This document shows, piece after piece, positions 1-42,892 of a stretch of 64,000 nucleotides of DNA (position 1 is its first letter; every line of letters starts with the position of its first letter). The translations under genes were made by a program, and so were the position numbers. The stretch is from Sabellastarte sp. h YS-2021 (lineage: Eukaryota > Annelida > Polychaeta > Sabellida > Sabellidae). The DNA lies in assembly GCA_964017235.1 (NCBI GenBank), contig OZ024936.1, positions 93,532,537 to 93,596,536 of the forward strand, in the 5' to 3' direction. The notes beneath the pieces are model-generated. The model did not search any database. It saw only the letters and a list, made by a program, of their open reading frames with translations, and was not told the origin of the DNA.

Positions 1-3000
1 AAACACAAATTTCCTTCTATCTCCTTAACCGTGCGAGATAGAGCGATTTCGTCAAAATTTTCCACCCACAGGGTATCTGAGCATTGTACTCTTGGTAATT
101 TAAAAAAAATTTTCCCCTCCCCAAAAATGGCGGCCATTTTAAATTTTCGAATTTTTGCCAAAAATGGCAAAACACAAATTTGCTTCTATCTCCTTAACCG
201 TGCGAGATAGAGCGATTTCGTCGAAATTTTCGACCCACAGGGTATCTGAAGAGTGTACTCTTTGCAATTTTCAAAAAATTTTCCCCTCCCCAAAAATGGC
301 GGCCATTTTGAATTTTCGAATTTTTGCCAAAAATGGCAAAACACTAATTTGCTTCTATCTCCTTAACCGTGCGAGATAGAGCGATTTCGTGGACATTTTC
401 GACCCACAGGGTATCTAAGGAATGTAATATTTGCAATTTTCAAAAAATTTTCCCGTGCTTCTATCTCCTTAACCGTGCGAGATAGAGTGATTTCGTTGAA
501 ATTTTCGACCCACAGGGTATCTAAGGAATGCAATCTTTGCAATTTTCAAAAAATTTTCCTCTCCCCAAAATTAGCGGCCATTTTGAATTTTCGAATTTTT
601 GCCGAAAATGGCAAAACACAAATTTCCTTCTATCTCCTTAACCGTGCCAGATAGAGCGATTTCGTCAAAATTTTCGACCCACAGGGTATCTGAGCATTGT
701 ACTCTTGGTAATTTTTAAAAAATTTTCCCCTCCCCAAAAATGGCGGCCATTTTGAATTTTCGAATTTTTGCCAAAAATGGCAAAACACAAATTTGCTTCT
801 ATCTCCTTAACCGTGCGAGATAGAGCGATTTCGTCGAAATTTTCGACCCACAGGGTATCTAAGAAATGCAATCTTTGCAATTTTCCCAAAATTTTCCCCT
901 CCCCCAAAAATGGCGGCCATTTTGAATTTTCGAATTTTTGCCAAGAATGGCAAAACACAAATTTCCTTCTATCTCCTTAACCGTGCGAGATAGAGCGATT
1001 TCGTCGAAATTTTCGACCCACAGGGTACCTAAGGAATACAATCTTTGCAATTTTCCCAAAATTTTTCCCTCCCCCAAAAATGGCGGCCATTTTGAATTTT
1101 CGAATTTTTGCCCAAAATGGCAAAACACAAATTTGCTTCTATCTCCTTAACCGTGCGAGATAGAGCGATTTCGTCAAAATTTTCCACCCACAGGGTATCT
1201 GAGCATTGTACTCTTGGTAATTTAAAAAAAATTTTCCCCTCCCCAAAAATGGCGGCCATTTTAAATTTTCGAATTTTTGCCAAAAATGGCAAAACACAAA
1301 TTTGCTTCTATCTCCTTAACCGTGCGAGATAGAGCGATTTCGTGGACATTTTCGACCCACAGGGTATCTAAGGAATGTAATATTTGCAATTTTCAAAAAA
1401 TTTTCCCCTCCCCAAAAATGGCGGCCATTTTGAATTTTCGAATTTTTGCCAAAAATGGCAAAACACTAATTTGCTTCTATCTCCTTAACCGTGCGAGATA
1501 GAGTGATTTCGTCGAAATTTTCGACCCACAGGGTATCTAAGGAATGCAATCTTTGCAATTTTCAAAAAATTTTCCCCTCCCCAAAATTAGCGGCCATTTT
1601 GAATTTTCGAATTTTTGCCAAAAATGGCAAAACACAAATTTCCTTCTATCTCCTTAACCGTGCCAGATAGAGCGATTTCGTCAAAATTTTCGACCCACAG
1701 GGTATCTAAGCATTGTACTCTTGGTAATTTTTAAAAAATTTTCCCCTCCCCAAAAATGGCGGCCATTTTGAATTTTCGAATTTTTGCCAAAAATGGCAAA
1801 ACACAAATTTCCTTCTATCTCCTTAACCGTGCCAGATAGAGCGATTTCGTCAAAATTTTCGACCCACAGGGTATCTAAGGAATGCAATCTTTGCAATTTT
1901 CACAAAATTTTCCCCTCCCCCAAAAATGGCGGCCATTTTGAATTTGCGAATTTTTGCCAAAAATGGCAAAACACAAATTTGCTTCTATCTCCTTAACCGT
2001 GCGAGATAGAGCGATTTCGTCAAAATTTTCGACCCACAGGGTATCTGAGCATTGTACTCTTGGTAATTTAAAAAAAATTTTCCCCTCCCCAAAAATGGCG
2101 GCCATTTTGAATTTTCGAATTTTTGCCAAAAATGGCAAAACACAAATTTGCTTCTATCTCCTTAACCGTGCGAGATAGAGCGATTTCGTCGAAATTTTCG
2201 ACCCACAGGGTATCTAAGGAGTGCAATCTTTGCAATTTTCCCAAAATTTTCCTCTCCCCCAAAAATGGCGGCCATTTTGAATTTTCGAATTTTTGCCAAG
2301 AATGGCAAAACACAAATTTCCTTCTATCTCCTTAACCGTGCGAGATAGAGCGATTTCGTCGAAATTTTCGACCCACCGGGTACCTAAGGAATGCAATCTT
2401 TGCAATTTTCCCAAAATTTTTCCCTCCCCCAAAAATGGCGGCCATTTTGAATTTTCGAATTTTTGCCCAAAATGGCAAAACACAAATTTGCTTCTATCTC
2501 CTTAACCGTGCGAGATAGAGCGATTTCGTCAAAATTTTCGACCCACAGGGTATCTGACGAGTGTACTCTTGGTAATTTAAAAAAAATTTTCCCCTCCCCA
2601 AAAATGGCGGCCATTTTGAATTTTCGAATTTTTGCCAAAAATGGCAAAACACTAATTTGCTTCTATCTCCTTAACCGTGCGAGATAGAGCGATTTCGTGG
2701 ACATTTTCGACCCACAGGGTATCTAAGGAATGTAATATTTGCAATTTTCAAAAAATTTTCCCCTCCCCAAAAATGGCGGCCATTTTGAATTTTCGAATTT
2801 TTGCCAAAAATGGCAAAACACTAATTTGCTTCTATCTCCTTAACCGTGCGAGATAGAGTGATTTCGTCGAAATTTTCGACCCACAGGGTATCTAAGGAAT
2901 GCAATCTTTGCAATTTTCAAAAAATTTTCCCCTCCCCAAAATTAGCGGCCATTTTGAATTTTCGAATTTTTGCCAAAAATGGCAAAACACAAATTTCCTT

Positions 3001-4224
3001 CTATCTCCTTAACCGTGCCAGATAGAGCGATTTCGTCAAAATTTTCGACCCACAGGGTATCTAAGCATTGTACTCTTGGTAATTTTTAAAAAATTTTCCC
3101 CTCCCCAAAAATGGCGGCCATTTTGAATTTTCGAATTTTTGCCAAAAATGGCAAAACACAAATTTCCTTCTATCTCCTTAACCGTGCCAGATAGAGCGAT
3201 TTCGTCAAAATTTTCGACCCACAGGGTATCTAAGGAATGCAATCTTTGCAATTTTCCCAAAATTTTCCCCTCCCCCAAAAATGGCGGCCATTTTGAATTT
3301 TCGAATTTTTGCCAAAAATGGCAAAACACAAATTTGCTTCTATCTCCTTAACCGTGCGAGATAGAGCGATTTCGTCAAAATTTTCGACCCACGGGGTATC
3401 TGAGCATTGTACTCTTGGTAATTTAAAAAAAATTTTCCCCTCCCCAAAAATGGCGGCCATTTTGAATTTTCGAATTTTTGCCAAAAATGGCAAAACACTT
3501 TGCTTCTATCTCCTTAACCGTGCGAGATAGAGCGATTTCGTCAAAATATTCGACGCACAGGGTATCTAAGCAATGCAATCTTTGCAATTTTCAAAAAATT
3601 TTCCCCTCCCCAAAAATGGCGGCCATTTTGAATTTTCGAAGTTTTGCCAAAAATGGCAAAACACAAATTTCCTTCTATCTCCTTAACCATGCGAGATAGA
3701 GCGATTTCGTCAAAATTTTCGACCCACAGGTATTTGAGCATTGTATTCTTGGCAATTTAAAAAAAAATTTCCCCTCCCCTAAAATGGCGGCCATTTTGAA
3801 TTTTCAAATTTTTGCCAAAAATGGCAAAACACAAATTTGCTTCTATCTCCTTAACCATGCGAGATAGAGCGATTTCGTCGAAATTTTTCAACCCACAGGG
3901 TATCTAAGGAATGTAATCTTTGCAATTTTCAAAAAATTTTCCCCTCCCCAAAAATGGCAGCCATTTTGAATTTTCGAATTTTTGCCCAAAATGGAAAAAC
4001 ACAAACTGGCCTTAACCGTGCAAAATAGAGTTATTTTGTTGAAATTTTCGACCCATAGGGTATCTAAGAAATGTACTCTTGGCAATTTTCAAAAAAATTT
4101 CCTTTTCCCAAAAATGGCGGCCATTTTGAATTTTCAAATTTTTGCCAAAAATAGAAAAACAGGAATTTGCTTCTATCTTCTTAACCGTGCAAGATAGAGT
4201 GATTTCGTTAAAATTTTCAACCCA
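1..4224. repeat. Tandem satellite array, ~169-bp monomer with ~1355-bp higher-order period
   Basis: About 25 head-to-tail copies of an AT-rich monomer of 169-170 bp fill the left edge and run off the window. Each monomer has a GGCGGCCATTTT block, a run of C after AAATTTTC, and the phrase CCGTGCGAGATAGAG. Diagnostic variants recur every 1355 bp (eight monomers): the monomers at 768, 938, 1108, 1784 and 1954 are matched by those at 2123, 2293, 2463, 3139 and 3309. One monomer near 440-475 has lost roughly 100 bp. Monomers after about 3700 are clearly more diverged, as expected at an array edge. The short open frames of 60-97 codons on both strands repeat with the monomer and are not genes. Confidence 0.96.
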
Positions 4225-5282
4225 ACCAATGCAAAAAGGCATGAAGCTGAAATAATTTACATCTACACTAACAAATATTTAAGCATCATTGATATATTTT
4301 ACAAATGAAACAGGGTCTTGTAAGACTACTGTACAATTTGGGCAAAAGGTTCATGGGTGGACATTACACATGATAATGTGTGTTCTTCTATGCTATCCTG
4401 TTTCTATTCGCATCTACTATCAACAGGGCGGCCTATTTCTAGTTTTTAAATTTCTTTCACACTTTCAATGATATATTATAAAAAGCTATAAAAGGTTAGC
4501 TACCTGTTGTAACACCACAGTATATAAACCTTCTTAGCTCTTTGAAAAAGCTTACATCACCTTAGTTTTTCGGCTTCCCCGATCTTTCTCCATGGCTGCT
4601 TTATTTCTGGTCAATTGAATATGGATCTCTCTGCTTTTCTTTATCGGGCACTCTTAAGATAGAGCTTAAGCACTGTAAAATTAGAGTTAGTTTTTATTAA
4701 CTTATGTGCAAGGTAGAGCTGAAAGAAGAGACCAAAATTGCGGCCGAATATTCGTTACATATTTTCTGATATTTTCCGGAAATTCGTTTTATAGTTTTAG
4801 TGTGTTCCAAAATTTAGATAAAATCATGGACATTTAGGTTTTCAGTCAACCACTGGAAGAAAAACAAGTAAGTTCACATTTCGCTCTATTATTTAGTAAA
4901 ACATTAGACAAAATGAGTGTTATTTGCAATATTTACATATACCAAGCCTAATTTCCATATTCATACCGAATGTTTGTTTGCTTATGATGAAAGTCGAATC
5001 CGGAAAATACAGACCGGAAAACGAATAATGCGAATATCCCTTTGAGCTCTAGTGCAAGGTGGATATAGAGCTGGTTGTCATATAAGGCAGAGACATTGGA
5101 TGGGTGAGATAGCGCTCTGAGTCTGGCTGTAAAGTGAGATATTATGTGGGGTTTTAATACCAACTATACAATACCCTGCTAATTCACATGGTAATTTAAG
5201 CAAATGAATTAGGTTCTGCTTTGCCTGGTGTGTTGTAAATCTTTTTGTTGTACAGGTAACATATTCTGTAATATTTTGCCAG
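4225..5282 (+). other. Intron sequence upstream of first visible SMARCC exon
   Basis: This is AT-rich sequence between the end of the satellite and the splice acceptor at 5281-5282. I see no exon, RNA gene or clear mobile element. No sequence matching the preceding part of SMARCC (the chromo/BRCT-like N-terminal module) is visible, so those exons must lie left of the window. Confidence 0.6.
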
Positions 5283-35231
<29,949 letters not shown>

Positions 35232-36000
35232 CAACAGATTGGATCAACAGTGAAATGAACAAAAATGACTGAAAATAAAAAGAAAACGGTAAAAGTAAAG
35301 GAGCAGACATTAACTAAGCCAGTGCTTCGATTCACAGTCAGCAGATAGTTATCAGGAAATTTATGTCAGTGAATTACCTAAATAAACAGATCATCTTACG
35401 CTTCATAATGTTGAAATATTTTCTTAAATGTACCACACAAAAGAGTAAAATTCACCTTTACCATATATGGAAGTACAAATTCCTCCATGTAGTGTATTCA
35501 GAACTAGTCGACAGTCAAAAATGGTGAACCTGGCTATTATTTAGTTCTTAAAAAAAAGTGCAGTCTTTGAGTTGATTTGTCACAAGATTTATATAGCATA
35601 TTTAAAGAGAAATACGTATTTGTACCCAAACCTGGTAAAGATGAGCGATGTGGTCGAATACGTGAATGAACCCCTACATGTGTTGTCATGTCAAATGCAT
35701 TTATTTTGTCAAACTAACATGACTTTCTTGTACCTCGTGGCATTTCCCTTGTCCAAAGAGCTTACGAGCTTTGAACATAAATTGCAAATATGTTAGCCAT
35801 GAAGCTAATTATTTCCAAAACAAAGTACTAAGCAATGAAACTAATGCTTATGTAATGTACAACAAAGATTAATGTAAATTAATCACAAAACTGACATGAA
35901 ATTCAGTTTCTTTGGATAATTGAGATGCCACTGGTGTGAGCTCATGGTTTTTATGGACATTGTAATTCTATTTATTTTTGAAAGAAATAAATGTGTATAG
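35232..36000 (+). promoter_or_regulatory. SMARCC 3' UTR with candidate poly(A) signals
   Basis: AATAAA occurs at 35274-35279, 35381-35386 and 35986-35991. The last is followed by a GT-rich stretch (TGTGTATAGTGG), the usual downstream element. I cannot tell which is used. The sequence is AT-rich with no significant frame. Confidence 0.5.
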
Positions 36001-37559
36001 TGGATAGGATTTAATTGTTTTACTTGCTGTTGCCAAGTGTTTATCAGTCCCCCCCAACTCCAACCCCACCCCCACCCCCCACCCCACCTACACGCACATA
36101 CACATTTTATATTCCCACATAACTGTCTACATATCATCTACATATAATCAGGGCTGTGATGGGTGCATAAAATTCACCTCGAGTAACCATCGTCGTACAC
36201 TCGACTCATGTTGAGTACCCTTTCTTTAAAAGAAAATGCTTTAAAATCAAGTCATTCAATAAAATATCATATTGCATCGTTGCATATAAATACCATATCC
36301 TTTGTTTAATTTGGCTTTATTCCAGTTGTTTGTATATTGTGAAAAACAGGAACTCCTTTGAAAATCGTCAGTATATTGAAATAAATAGCCATTTCTGAAT
36401 GGTGAAACATGTTGTGCTCGAAAACAAAGAAGAAAGAATGCAGTTGTCTTTGCAACGGAGGTCGTAGATTCTTTACTGGGGGTGGAGCGCCACCCTGGTA
36501 CAGTAACAGGTCTCCCTCCACAAGAACGATCCTGGCAGTTATTATTTTGCTTCCCAGCAGGTACAGCGAATTTCCTGCTTCTCAGACACAGTTTGCTATG
36601 TCTTCCTGTAGATTGGGACATAGTACCTGCCTTTGCTGTAAATTTGGATGAAGATCCAACAGACAAACTTATGTGGCAGTATGTGTTCTGCTTGTCCTTT
36701 CAGCCCTGTTGAAGAGTTGCATTAAGCCTACCAGACAATGAAATCTTCACTTTCTATGGCCATGTCTCCAATGGAAGGAATACTGTGGTATTTGAGTTTA
36801 TTCTTCTGCAAACTCAACGAAGATCAAACAGTGGTTAAGAACTGGAATCTTTGTGGAGTGTCACAACTATTCTCTCGCCTCATCTTATTCTGGAGCTGGC
36901 TAGATGGAATATGGTGTTGAAGTCCTTGCTTCCAACCTTTAGAAGTGTCTTTTGCACAGTATATACAGGACAGGGGCTATGTCCAGTAATTATTTGTCCT
37001 GCTACCCTCTGATACATACAAGGAAACATTGAGACCCAAGACTAGCAGTAATTTTACAGATCTTTGTGCAATCTACAAAGTATCGTCAGTTCACTCTTTC
37101 TAGAATGCCAGGAGAGGTGAATACAGAAGAACGTGGCTACATATATATGCAAATCACCATGAAAGCTGTTTTTTGCAGTTTTACTGGCAGGTATGGGAGA
37201 TTTTATCGCCATCCCAGAGTTGTACGAATCTTGAGTTGGGATTGTCGAATTATTCCCCAATCGAATTCACCAATGTCTGTACTACCCACAATGCAAAGCG
37301 ATGATGTAAGACAGGAAAACATGGCCAACTAATGGAATACTTCTGGCAAATGCTTCAAAGGAGAGGAATTTATCCACTCAAGAATTGCAGAACTCCAGTA
37401 TGGCAGTTTATTTCTTGTAAAGAACTCGGCTAATGACGACCTATGATACAGTGTTCTGAATTACTACCAGCTACGAATTCAACAGTCAACGACCACGGTT
37501 CGTTCCCCATGCCAAGTACTATACCTGCTTGTCGCATCTTTCTTCTATGTACCTTTTCA
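36001..37559. other. Intergenic; C-rich tract and unassigned sequence
   Basis: A C-rich tract spans about 36047-36095. The rest carries small open frames (36256-36712, 37066-37332) in which I recognise no motif. The part after about 37380 may be decayed 5' sequence of DIRS copy 1. Confidence 0.4.
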
Positions 37560-38296
37560 CAAGATTCTCAACATCTACTTCAGTTTAATTGATACGGTCA
37601 AACCTATCAGTTCAAAGCACTGAAATTCGGGTTAGCGACCGCCCCTCTACAGTATTAAGCGAGTAGTAAAGAGGCAAAACTCATTCTTCAGTCTCACGGA
37701 ATAGGAGTTCACCCACACCTGGACAACTGGTTGTTAAGAGTATATAAAGACACCAATATCTGGTCCACACCAAAGAATTCATCCAACTGTTAACTCTCGG
37801 ATTCATAGTTAATTTTGAAAAAGATTCAAGCTCGAGTCCACATTCAGATCAACTCCCTACGTTACCACACTGGTTTGGTACAAGGAAACCTTTTATCACA
37901 AATAAATTAAGTACCAGGGAATCTTGCAGGACATGGAGATTTCATCACAGATAACACCAAGTCCCTATTAGGTGTACTAGCATCTTTAGAAAGGACTATA
38001 CCAATGGGTGGTTACATATGCGTCCTCCTTCACTGGTATCTGAAACAACTGGTAATATCCCCAGTCACGAGTTCTGAGGGTTCCTATTTCAATCCTGAAA
38101 AAGCATCTTCAGTGGTGGAAAATTATAACAAAATGGGAAATAGGTTGTCCTTTCTTGGCACATTAACACTGTACCCTTACTTTCACAGATGCATATAACC
38201 AGGGTTGGTGATCCCATCTAAAAGCTTGCCAGTCAGTGGCATTTGGACAGTTCAAGAGAATATTTTATTTTTATTTTTGTCTGACAACTAAAGGCA

Positions 38297-39449
38297 GTGT
38301 GTCTAGCCCAAAGAGGCTTTCAGGACAAAGTTCCAAACAAAAGAATTCTGATAGCATCAGACAATGCTGTTGTATTCGGTTATCTGAACAAACAAGGGGG
38401 GAGCGTGTACCTCCTAGTTGGCGCATCTTGGCCTACTGCAATCCTTGAAATATACTCAAAAGAGAGACATATTCTTGGTTGCTTAAATGTCATAGTCAAC
38501 ATCATCTCAAGAAGGGATAAAGGTTTGGCACATCCTGGCCTACTGCAATCCTTGAAATATATTCATACGAGACAGATATATTCTGGGTTGCTTAAATGTC
38601 ATAGCCAACTACCTCTCCAGAAGAGACAAAAAGTAATCCATACAGAATGGTTCTTACTCCCTTAAAGGTTCAAGATAATGTGCAAGTTAGGCACAAATCT
38701 ACAATAGGCATTATATGCAGGGTTGCAGCATCTTGGCCTACTGCGATCCTTGAAATGTTCTCATATGAGCCATATATATTCAGGGTTGTCTAAATCATAG
38801 TAGTCAGCCTCTCCAGAAATGACAAGATAATATAGACAGGGTGGTCCCTTTATCTTAAAATGTTCCATGTAATTTGCATAATAGTTTGTCAAAGACCAAT
38901 GGTAGAGTTGTTTGCCACCAATATGAATCACAACCTTCTACTCGGTTTATTGCCAGTCCCTGAGGCAGATGCTCTGAACATAGATGCATTGAACATCTTG
39001 TTGGAGGGTCTGGACTGCTATGCCGTTTGTCCTGTAGCACTCATTCCAAAAAAGTTATTCAGCAAGTGAACACCTCCAGGTGCAAAATGATTGCAGTGGC
39101 CCCAGGGTGGCCCATGATGCACTGGTTTTGGGATCTGGTGAATCAATCAACCAAACCTCTATTACAGCTACTTCACTGGTCTCAGAGACAGCCATTCAGT
39201 CAGAAATACCATCAGAATCTGTTGCATTGGTACCTTCATGCTCAGCACCTTAACACCACTCACAATCACTTGAACCATTCTCTGAACAGGTGGCAGAGAG
39301 ATTTAGGGCATCTCAAAGACCCTCCTCTAGAAAATTATTTGAGTCAGGATGGGCCTCTCATATGGCAGATTTTTGATGCTCTTACTATCAAAAATCTGAA
39401 ACCTTCCAATATTGCTGCCTTGGCAGCACCCAGAGCTGATCATTTATGA
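38297..39449 (+). pseudogene. DIRS copy 1 RNase H and linker remnants
   Basis: Three open pieces (38297-38665, 38860-39069, 39027-39449) cover the RNase H active-site region and the segment after it. ASDNAVV carries the third catalytic Asp. DPLFATNMNH-like and GWPMMHWFWDL match the copy 3 post-RNase H block. Parts of the first piece appear duplicated: CATCTTGGCCTACTGCAATC-like phrases recur at about 38427, 38535 and 38728. Confidence 0.75.
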
Positions 39450-40891
39450 CTATTTGGCCAGGAGTTGAGCAAAAGCCTGGGTCTGAATAGGCATATTGCA
39501 AGTTTTATAGAGATAAGCCCACTGCTAACAGAGGTGTAGCATCAAGGGATTTCCCTTTGCTTCTGTTGATTTTCACAAAGGCTCCTTATTAACCTTTAAA
39601 GGAGGTCAGTCAAAAGTTTGACTTGCAAGACTGTTCCAATGGCTTTGGCATCTGGCAAAAACAAGGTGAAGTATATTCTGGGACTTTGGCTCCTTCAGAC
39701 ACAAGCCTCATTGGAAAGATGTTACAGTTTCTCCTTCCTCCTGTCTATTCAGCAAAGATCTATTAGCCTCAGTTGGTCCAGATTTGCTCAGACCAGTAGT
39801 CATTTCCAGCTCTAAATCATTTCCTGAACTCCAATTGCCTGGACGCATGATTCATTGTCCTTTTAAGAGCACTTAGACACTTATTCGACAGGACTAATGC
39901 TTGGGGAAAAAAGGAAAGTCTACTTCTCCTGCCTTTTAGCAAGCATCAGTTGGCTTCTGGTGGCCCAAATGGCTCAAACTAGTGGTCATTTTGGCTCACA
40001 AACCATTCTTGAGCTCACATATGACTGATGATGTGACACTCTGCTCTCTTACAGTACTTAGTTACTATCAAGACAGTACTAGTACTTGAAGGAGGGGAAG
40101 AATCTCTTGCTCATATCTTTTAAGGAAGGCTTGATGGAGATATCTTGACTTCTGCTTTCTCTTCCTGGATCAAACTGGCTGCATGATTAGATTGCCAGTC
40201 CTTAATTCTGATTCTGAGAATCTATACATTGAGGCATATATTAGATCCGTGGCTGCCTCTTTAGTCTTCAAGACTTAACTGGGGTCTTAACTGAACAGAT
40301 ATCAGACTCTTGTTACTGGAAGACCCACAATTCTTTACTACATCCTACTTGAAGATGTAGCTTGGCAATTCCATGACCAGTCCATGAACAAACTGGGTCT
40401 TGTGGATTCAGCTCAGTATGTAGTCAATTTTGTGTATTCATACATGTTATTGATATGACTCACATATTAATGATCTCTCCAATTATACAAGTGTTGTCTC
40501 ACTGACATATATGTCTTTCTTATCTTACACATGGCCCCATATCTGCAGTTTATGCAGTTCAGTTTGCCTGCTTGGAGATATTCTCATTGTCAGATGATGA
40601 CATCTTGATTGGGGAGACTTGCAGACATCTCCGGCCAATGCCGGGTGATGGTTAATACTGCTATATGATTTGTTGTAAAATTGCCTACAACAGCAGCAAC
40701 AATGATCATGGATCTCTTGTTGAGGTTAGCAAATTACTTATCTGTGATGAACAAGTAATATATAACCTAAGATGTGGTGTAGGGAAGCTTATCTTATCCT
40801 CTTATCAAGTGCTTTATTTGGTGACCCCTTGTCTTACAATCATCTAACAGTGTGGCCAAAGCAAATACCCTCCACCTGTTATGGTTGTATT

Positions 40892-40998
40892 CAAGCACTT
40901 GTGAGGATAAGGTAAGGCTATTTTACGAAATAAAATGTAACAAGTTTTATTGTAATTTAACTTTTTTAAAGTTAAATACTTCCCTTATTCTCACAAGG
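40892..40998. repeat. Internal complementary region of DIRS copy 1
   Basis: GCACTTGTGAGGATAAGG begins it and CCTTATTCTCACAAGG ends it. The second half is the inverse of the right end at 41191-41266 (CATTTGTGAGGGTAGGG), as expected for DIRS elements, whose internal region joins both termini. Confidence 0.75.
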
Positions 40999-41266
40999 AT
41001 AAACCCACCCTATGTCCCCGCATAATTTGTTTTCTGGGGACCAAAAATAAAATTAAGAGCTCTCAACAGTTGTCTGTCGACGAGTACTACTCAAGCGCGG
41101 ACATGCGCAGACAAGGGGGTCACCTGCCGACAAGAAAATTTCTTTTTAAAAATACTTGTCGGTCGATACGTTTTGCTCCACATAACCAAACAAGCATTTG
41201 TGAGGGTAGGGTAAGTATTTAACTTATAAAAAGTTAAATTGCAATAAAATTTGTTACAATTTGTTC

Positions 41267-42060
41267 TATATTTGCCTCAAATGTATAAAACTACAATTGA
41301 TTCACACACTAAAATGATGTAGTTCATTTTAAGGAATAAATAGACAGGAAAGATTTTAAATCTGAAACTACATGCCAGTAATGCTCTAATGCCTGCTAGG
41401 TCATGTGACTCCATTTGTACATGAAAATGGTTGAATACAGGTATTCAAAGCTGACATATGCACTCGATCAGACCCCATTGACCGTCTCGTCTATCAACCC
41501 TCCTGTAGCCTCCTGTCACCCCGAGTTATCGTACTTCTAATTCATGGTTAGAAGTACTACTCTCCTCCAGCTGGTGAAATACCCCATGTGTTGAAAGCAC
41601 TTTAGGTCAGTCAATGAATTGCATTGGAACAGTCTATAATAAAGCAATGAATTTGATTGACGTATTAGTTAAAACCAAACTCTTTCAACTGTTTGGGAAC
41701 TCATCTCGAACCCCTACCTGTACTGGAAACATTGACAGATATGTGCATCTGTAAGTGTGTTATACAGATTTCTCTAAAACTACTGCATTTGCACACTATT
41801 TGTAACTTACTTGTTCTAACGGATTTTTATGCTCTCAGGACTGAATGTTAACTTCTTTCAGTAGATGGCACTTGCCCTGACATGAAATCTACTTGCCCGT
41901 ATTTTGTTGTTCTAGACGTTTTAAGCATGTGAGATGAATAATAGCATTTAAATAGGATTTTTTGAATGATATCTTGCTAGTCATTTACAATGTCATGTAA
42001 CTAGGGCCCATTGCCTAAGATCCAAGATTAAGAAGAGGTCAAAGTGGGGTAAAATATATA
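41267..42060. other. Spacer, no recognised feature
   Basis: Unremarkable AT-rich sequence between DIRS copy 1 and Helitron-like element B. Confidence 0.4.
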
Positions 42061-42650
42061 ATTAAGCGTCCCTGAAAAGAGCGCTTATTTGGTTTTGTGT
42101 CAGTTTCCTCACCGCCGCCGCCACATTATGGTCTCCCTTGAATATCTCCGTTATTATTGGAAGCTTTCTAACCATATTTGGCAGTTATATACCTTAGGCG
42201 TGGGAAAATTTTTCCACATGCTTAAATTTGATTTTTATCAAGGTCACATGATCAAAAAATAGTTTTTTCGGGAGCAATCTGATGAAAATTGACTGATTTA
42301 TGAGTGATTTTCTCACAGGTACCAATCAGAAAGCTTAAAATTCTATTATCTTTTTAACTATGCATTTAGAGCCATAAAATGTATTCGGAGGTAGTAGGAA
42401 ACCATATGTGGAGAGTCTGGAAAGCAAGTCAAATTTTCCCCCCCAACCCCCCTGTAGGTGTCAAACTGGGGTCATAAAATAGCCAATTTCGTCTTTTTCC
42501 CTTATATCTCCTTTATTCTTGCTTCTAGAGCTTTAGAATGTATTAAGAGGTATTGGGAAACCATATCTGAAGAGTCTAGATAGCCAGACAGATTAACCCC
42601 CAGACCCTCCCTTATGCATAAAACTGGGGTAATAAAATAGCCAATTTAAA
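42061..42650 (+). mobile_element. Helitron-like element B, 5' segment
   Basis: It begins ATTAAGCGTCCCTGAAAAG and follows element A (GCCGCCGCC, TGGTCTCCCTTGAATATCTC, GGCGTGGGAAAATTTTTC) into the tandem core. It is broken in the phrase AAAATAGCCAATTT by DIRS copy 2. It continues at 46881-47535 and 53817-55288. Confidence 0.8.
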
Positions 42651-42892
42651 AAACCATCCTTAAAGAGTGCATAATGCCCTCACTGGCTGACCGGTCCCAT
42701 TGTGCACTCGCCTTTTGGCGCATCGTATTTCCTATCTAGACAGCGTGACGTTATAGCATCTTTTTTGCTTGGCGTATGCATTGTGTACAAGGAGTTTTTT
42801 AGTGAGAACATTTTTTATAACTGTCATCTTTATTCTTCAGAGTGTGCCTTTTATTGCTATACCATCTTATGTGGGGGTAACTATATACCATT

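Larger units (their letters stand above)
37560..41266 (+). mobile_element. DIRS-like retrotransposon copy 1, heavily decayed
   Basis: Pieces in many frames follow the order of intact copy 3. RT motif B-like LKFGLATAPL is at about 37620, LDNWLL (motif C region) at about 37720, and RNase H ASDNAVVFGYLNKQGG at about 38355. Then come GCLNV near 38485, NIDALN at 38970-39000, VAPGWPMMHWFWDLV near 39095, the recombinase-like ALASGKNKVKY at about 39645, and a YLKD-like end near 40355. An internal complementary region is at 40892-40998, and the right end with CTTATAAAAAGTTAA at 41191-41266. Stops and frameshifts are numerous. The left end was not found. Confidence 0.85.

Noticed and set aside
1-4224. 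CENP-B box in the satellite (TTTCGTCGAAATTTTCG)
   Set aside because: Only the TTCG half fits; the CGGG part of the consensus is absent.
155-4242. Dozens of 60-97-codon open frames on both strands
   Set aside because: They repeat every ~169 bp with the satellite and reflect its lack of stops, not protein coding.
36256-37332. Small open frames on both strands near 36.3-37.3 kb
   Set aside because: No motif found; probably decayed transposon or random frames.
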